Under the pieces are notes generated by a model that did not search any database, was not told the origin of the DNA, and saw only the letters and a list, made by a program, of their open reading frames with translations. Shown here piece by piece: positions 18,917 to 20,000 of a stretch of DNA of 20,000 bases. The position numbers and the translations under genes are program-made. How positions within the stretch are numbered: position 1 is the stretch's first letter; each line of letters opens with the position of its first letter. Where the stretch lies: positions 56,439,320 to 56,459,319 of the forward strand of contig CM060324.1 in assembly GCA_030674155.1 (NCBI GenBank). The letters run 5' to 3'. Source of the stretch: Stramonita haemastoma (lineage: Eukaryota > Mollusca > Gastropoda > Neogastropoda > Muricidae).

Positions 18917-19018
18917 ATGTGATCCACATGTGGGGCCTATGGGGGAAAAGCTGCAGATCTGCAGAGGGCCTACAGACGAAGCTTAGAGGTGCTGCAGCAG
19001 AACCAACTGACCTCTGTG
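18917..19018 (+). CDS. MACROD-like ADP-ribose hydrolase, exon 5 (frame broken)
   Basis: The acceptor atggcag|at gives Tyr with the T left by exon 4, followed by Val-Ile-His as in the family's YVIHTVGP strand. After VIH the frame is lost by one missing base (the expected Thr codon shows only two bases). VGPMGE then reads in the next frame, and a second missing base is needed before AADLQRAYRRSLEVLQQ and NQLTSV. The corrected exon would be 34 whole codons after the split Tyr, ending at gtg|gtgagt in phase 0, as the family requires before AFPCISTG. The later part matches the 'ELxxCYxxSL' helix of MACROD1/2 in position. Either assembly deletions or a damaged gene; the rest of the gene is outside the window. 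Confidence 0.8.
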
Positions 19019-19029
19019 GTGAGTGCTGA

Positions 19030-19290
19030 GTCCTCCTCCTCTTCCCTCCTCCTCCCTCCTCTTCTTCCATTCTCCTCTTCTTCCCTCCTCCTCCTCCTTC
19101 CTCCTCCTCCATCCTACTCCTTATCTTACCTCCTCCACCTCCTCCTCTTCCCTTCTTCTCTTCTTTCCTCCTCCTCCTCCTCTTCCCTTCATCTTCCCTC
19201 CTCCTCTTCTTCCCCCTCCTCCTCTTCTTCCCTCCTCTTCCCCTCTTCCATGCTCCTCCTGTTCCCTTGTTCTCTTTTTCTCTCCTCTTC
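19030..19290. repeat. CTC/CTT pyrimidine tract
   Basis: About 260 bases of almost pure pyrimidine on the + strand, in CTC, CTT and CCT triplets, starting directly after the exon 5 donor. Confidence 0.9.
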
Positions 19291-19369
19291 TTCATTCATT
19301 CATTCATTCATTCATTCATTCATTCATTCATTCATTCATTCATTCATTCATTCATTCATTCATTCATTC
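19291..19369. repeat. (CATT)n microsatellite
   Basis: About 19 uninterrupted CATT units. Confidence 0.95.
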
Positions 19370-19438
19370 TCTCTCTCTTGTATGCGTGTGTGTGTGTGTT
19401 TATGTGTGCATGCGCACATAGTAGTAGTAGTAATAGTA

Positions 19439-19631
19439 GGCACCCATCAGTCTCGGAAGACTATGGAGTTGCGCTCTAGTCTTTAGAGCGCAAAGCCTGG
19501 GTAAGTAAGTATGGAGGGCAAGCTGTTACCCATGCAGCAGACCCCCCCTCTCCACACCACCAGAATGATCCATTGGAAAAGCAATGACCGATATGAATGG
19601 TTACAGTGCCGTCGCAGGAGCCACCAGAACG

Positions 19632-19632
<1 letters not shown>
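19439..19632. repeat. Possible dispersed repeat flanked by TAG and GT tracts
   Basis: About 190 bases of GC-balanced, non-simple sequence between a (TAG)n tract and a (GT)n tract. It contains an imperfect hairpin (gcgctct...agagcgc, 19472-19491). It carries no exon matching the expected next macrodomain segment. The composition differs from its surroundings, and it resembles repeat sequence seen in other invertebrates, from memory only. Confidence 0.3.

Positions 19633-20000
<368 letters not shown>

Noticed and set aside
18638..18986. Asp-rich and Met-rich frames over the GAT tract
   Set aside because: Artefacts of the GAT period.
15535..19018. Macrodomain of viral or bacterial origin
   Set aside because: Spliceosomal introns in family-consistent phases and a MACROD-type N-terminal region support a host animal gene.

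Overview
The window looks like nuclear DNA of an invertebrate animal. Support: exons with GT/AG junctions separated by kilobase introns, very dense simple-sequence repeats, two tRNA-derived SINE families and several decayed retrotransposon reverse transcriptases. A mollusc, perhaps a marine gastropod, is my best guess from the SINE and microsatellite character. That is an inference and could not be tested here.

The one clear host gene is a MACROD-type macrodomain hydrolase (mono-ADP-ribose / O-acetyl-ADP-ribose hydrolase) on the + strand. Five exons are visible: 9707-10013 (Arg-rich N-terminus, possibly mitochondrial targeting), 12369-12530 (pre-macrodomain helix), 15535-15659 (start of the macrodomain, ending in the GGGG loop), 17378-17494 (VDGAIH loop onward) and 18917-19018 (VIH strand onward). 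The rest of the macrodomain (AFPCISTG region) must lie beyond 20000. Exon 5 has lost the reading frame by two one-base gaps. Exons 2 and 3 do not agree in phase if exon 3 starts where homology suggests. So either the assembly has indels, a small exon is missing, or the copy is damaged.

Upstream of the gene, 1-9700 is intergenic and repeat-dominated. It holds an AT-rich start, a decayed minus-strand non-LTR element with reverse transcriptase, RNase H and C-terminal His/Cys segments (about 4195 down to 2092, split by a SINE), a CTG/CTA triplet tract (4.57-4.98 kb), GACA and GA microsatellites, a roughly 19-copy minisatellite (6604-7362), and a second decayed non-LTR element on the + strand (7476-9112) split by a head-to-head pair of SINE copies.

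The introns hold a relic resembling a Mutator-like transposase (minus, 10900-11740), SINE copies placed close to exons 2 and 3, a LINE 3' end with a tetranucleotide tail (14599-15030), a G-run-rich tract directly after the exon 3 donor, a TGGTA-type pentamer array split by a roughly 940-bp insertion, a 54-bp tandem repeat, and long CA, GAT, CTC, CATT and GT tracts. Nearly all long open frames in these stretches are translations of simple repeats, not genes.
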